Source: JAJOKK01 sp965370555
Lineage (GTDB): Bacteria; Bipolaricaulota; Bipolaricaulia; UBA7950; UBA9294
Assembly (NCBI GenBank): GCA_965370555.1
Contig: CBDUVB010000067.1
Coordinates: 1 to 7,255 of the forward strand
DNA: 7,255 nt
Reading direction: 5' to 3'
The stretch's first letter is position 1. Each line of letters begins with the position of its first letter. Both the position numbers and the translations under genes were made by a program. Below the pieces are notes generated by a model. It searched no databases. It was not told the DNA's origin and saw nothing but the letters and a program-made list of their open reading frames with translations. Shown here piece after piece: positions 6,425-7,255 of the stretch.

Positions 6425-6536
6425 AGCACGCAGAAAGTGGGAACAGGGTTAAGTGATTGAGTGATTGAACCTCCCAATCTCCCGATCATTCAATCTTCCG
6501 ATCTCTCAATTTCTCGGCGCCCTCTGCGGCCAAATG
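6425..6536. repeat. CGCAGA...TCTGCG-bounded element, copy 2, with an octamer array core
   Basis: It opens with AGCACGCAGAAAG (6425-6437), identical to 185-197, and closes with CTCTGCGGCCAAATG (6522-6536). CGCAGA (6429-6434) and TCTGCG (6523-6528) form inverted ends. The core holds two tandem AGTGATTG octamers (6452-6467). These are followed by five contiguous octamers on the opposite sense (6471-6510): CTCCCAAT, CTCCCGAT, CATTCAAT, CTTCCGAT, CTCTCAAT. The two blocks can fold back on each other. No coding potential is seen. Confidence 0.65.
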
Positions 6537-6589
6537 TTTGAAACTACGGGTTGAACTTGAAGGCGAGCAGTAGAAAAGTTGAGTAAACC

Positions 6590-7255
6590 TCAGAAGCTCT
6601 CGTACGTGTCGAGGGCGGCGGGGTCCTGTTTGTAGTAGCGGCTCAACTCGTCGTAGAGCTGAGGGAGTTTCTGTTTTAACTGCCTTGGCTTCTCGAAGAA
6701 GAACTCGGTCGCTACAGCGAAGAACTCGGCGGGGTTGGTCGCCCCGTACCGATCGAGCAGGGTTTTCTGGCCGTGCTCGATATCCCGTTGCAATCGCGCA
6801 TACTCCTCTCCAAAGACCCGTGCCCAGGCGAGGTACATGGAGCGATGCGGGAGGATAGGTGCGCCATCGGCCTCCCCGTCCTCGGCGTCGAGCTGATGAG
6901 CGAACTCGTGGAAGACGACGTTATGGCCGTCGTGGATGTCCGCCGCACCGAATCGGACATCGTCCCACGACAGGACGATGGCTCCCTGTTTCCAGGATTC
7001 CCCGAGACGGGGTTGCATCCCTTCGGTGACGATCCCTGTGGTGTCCTGTTCGCGACGGTGGGCGAGATACGCGTGCGGGTAGACGACGATCGAGTAGAGA
7101 CCGGGATAGCAATCGGTCTTGCGGTGCAGAAGGAGGATGCACGCCTGCGCGGCGATGGTGACCCGGATCTCGTCGGTCATCGTCAGGCCGCCTGCCCCCT
7201 CGAAGCGTTTCTCCGCCAGGAAGACCCGGATACGTCGCTCAAGCTCCTCGCGATC
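6590..7255 (-). CDS. mtfA: MtfA-type zinc metallopeptidase, family M90 (5' end outside window)
   Basis: The frame is open from the right edge to TGA (6592-6590), giving 221 residues. The ATG at 7180 is internal, because the codons before it continue the family sequence (EKRFEGAGGLTMTDE). Next comes the MtfA-typical helix IRVTIAAQACILLL. The zinc-binding HEXXH motif is HEFAH (bases 6910-6896), followed by QLDAEDGEADG, and a downstream NPAEFFAVATEFFF segment supplies the likely third ligand glutamate. E. coli MtfA is 265 aa, so roughly 40 N-terminal residues are missing. In E. coli this cytoplasmic peptidase interacts with the repressor Mlc and affects glucose PTS regulation. Whether that role holds here is unknown; the family is much wider than Mlc. 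No signal peptide is seen in the visible part. It points toward the Ig operon but is separated from it by 640 bp with a separate promoter. Confidence 0.92.
   Translation of the reverse strand, partial: DREELERRIRVFLAEKRFEGAGGLTMTDEIRVTIAAQACILLLHRKTDCYPGLYSIVVYPHAYLAHRREQDTTGIVTEGMQPRLGESWKQGAIVLSWDDVRFGAADIHDGHNVVFHEFAHQLDAEDGEADGAPILPHRSMYLAWARVFGEEYARLQRDIEHGQKTLLDRYGATNPAEFFAVATEFFFEKPRQLKQKLPQLYDELSRYYKQDPAALDTYESF

Larger units (their letters stand above)
5950..6589. other. 640-bp non-coding region between the metallopeptidase gene and the Ig/barrel operon
   Basis: No convincing gene lies here on either strand. The part next to the operon (5990-6300) is richer in A and T than the genes and holds a good minus-strand promoter (6242-6270) and a weaker possible one (-10 TATGAT at 5999-5994). 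The part next to the peptidase gene holds small GC-rich hairpins: CTCCGCA/TGCGGAG (6320-6326 with 6332-6338) and CCGAG/CTCGG (6371-6375 with 6380-6384). It also holds a 13-bp perfect inverted repeat (6384-6423) and the octamer-repeat element (6425-6536). No tRNA, CRISPR or complete insertion sequence was seen. Confidence 0.7.

Noticed and set aside
6452..6510. CRISPR array
   Set aside because: The regular units are contiguous octamers with no spacers between them and they change sense midway, which does not fit CRISPR repeats.

Overview
The window looks like a piece of a diderm (Gram-negative-type) bacterial chromosome with moderately high GC. The evidence for an outer membrane is a secreted protein built like an outer-membrane beta-barrel that ends in an aromatic residue. 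I cannot assign a taxon. The style (Ig-repeat surface proteins next to small barrels, low-complexity CGCAGA/TCTGCG spacers) suggests an environmental, perhaps uncultivated lineage, but that is an impression.

Layout. Positions 1-179 hold the 3' end of an unrecognised plus-strand gene. A 97-bp spacer with a strong hairpin follows, then a complete 116-aa stand-alone GGQ-domain protein of the release-factor/ribosome-rescue type (277-627, plus). Thirteen bases further on, the strand switches. Positions 641-5949 are a two-gene minus-strand operon: a 1276-aa secreted, cysteine-rich, multi-Ig-domain protein (2119-5949), then a 493-aa protein with one Ig-like domain and a predicted beta-barrel (641-2122), coupled by an ATGA overlap. 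Positions 5950-6589 are a 640-bp non-coding region with a good sigma70-type promoter facing the operon, a 13-bp perfect hairpin and an octamer-repeat element. From 6590 to the window end is the minus-strand 3' part of an MtfA-type (M90) zinc metallopeptidase gene.

How the genes may work together. The two operon proteins share a homologous Ig-like domain: it is the last Ig domain of the large protein and the only one in the barrel protein. Both are exported and their translation appears coupled. The simplest reading is a surface structure in which the barrel anchors, displays or exports the large filamentous Ig protein. No known secretion or sorting signal (LPXTG, PEP-CTERM, type IX C-terminal domain) was recognised. 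This pair is the part of the window most likely to be an undescribed system. The flanking genes (release-factor-like, MtfA) are housekeeping-type and show no clear functional link to it.
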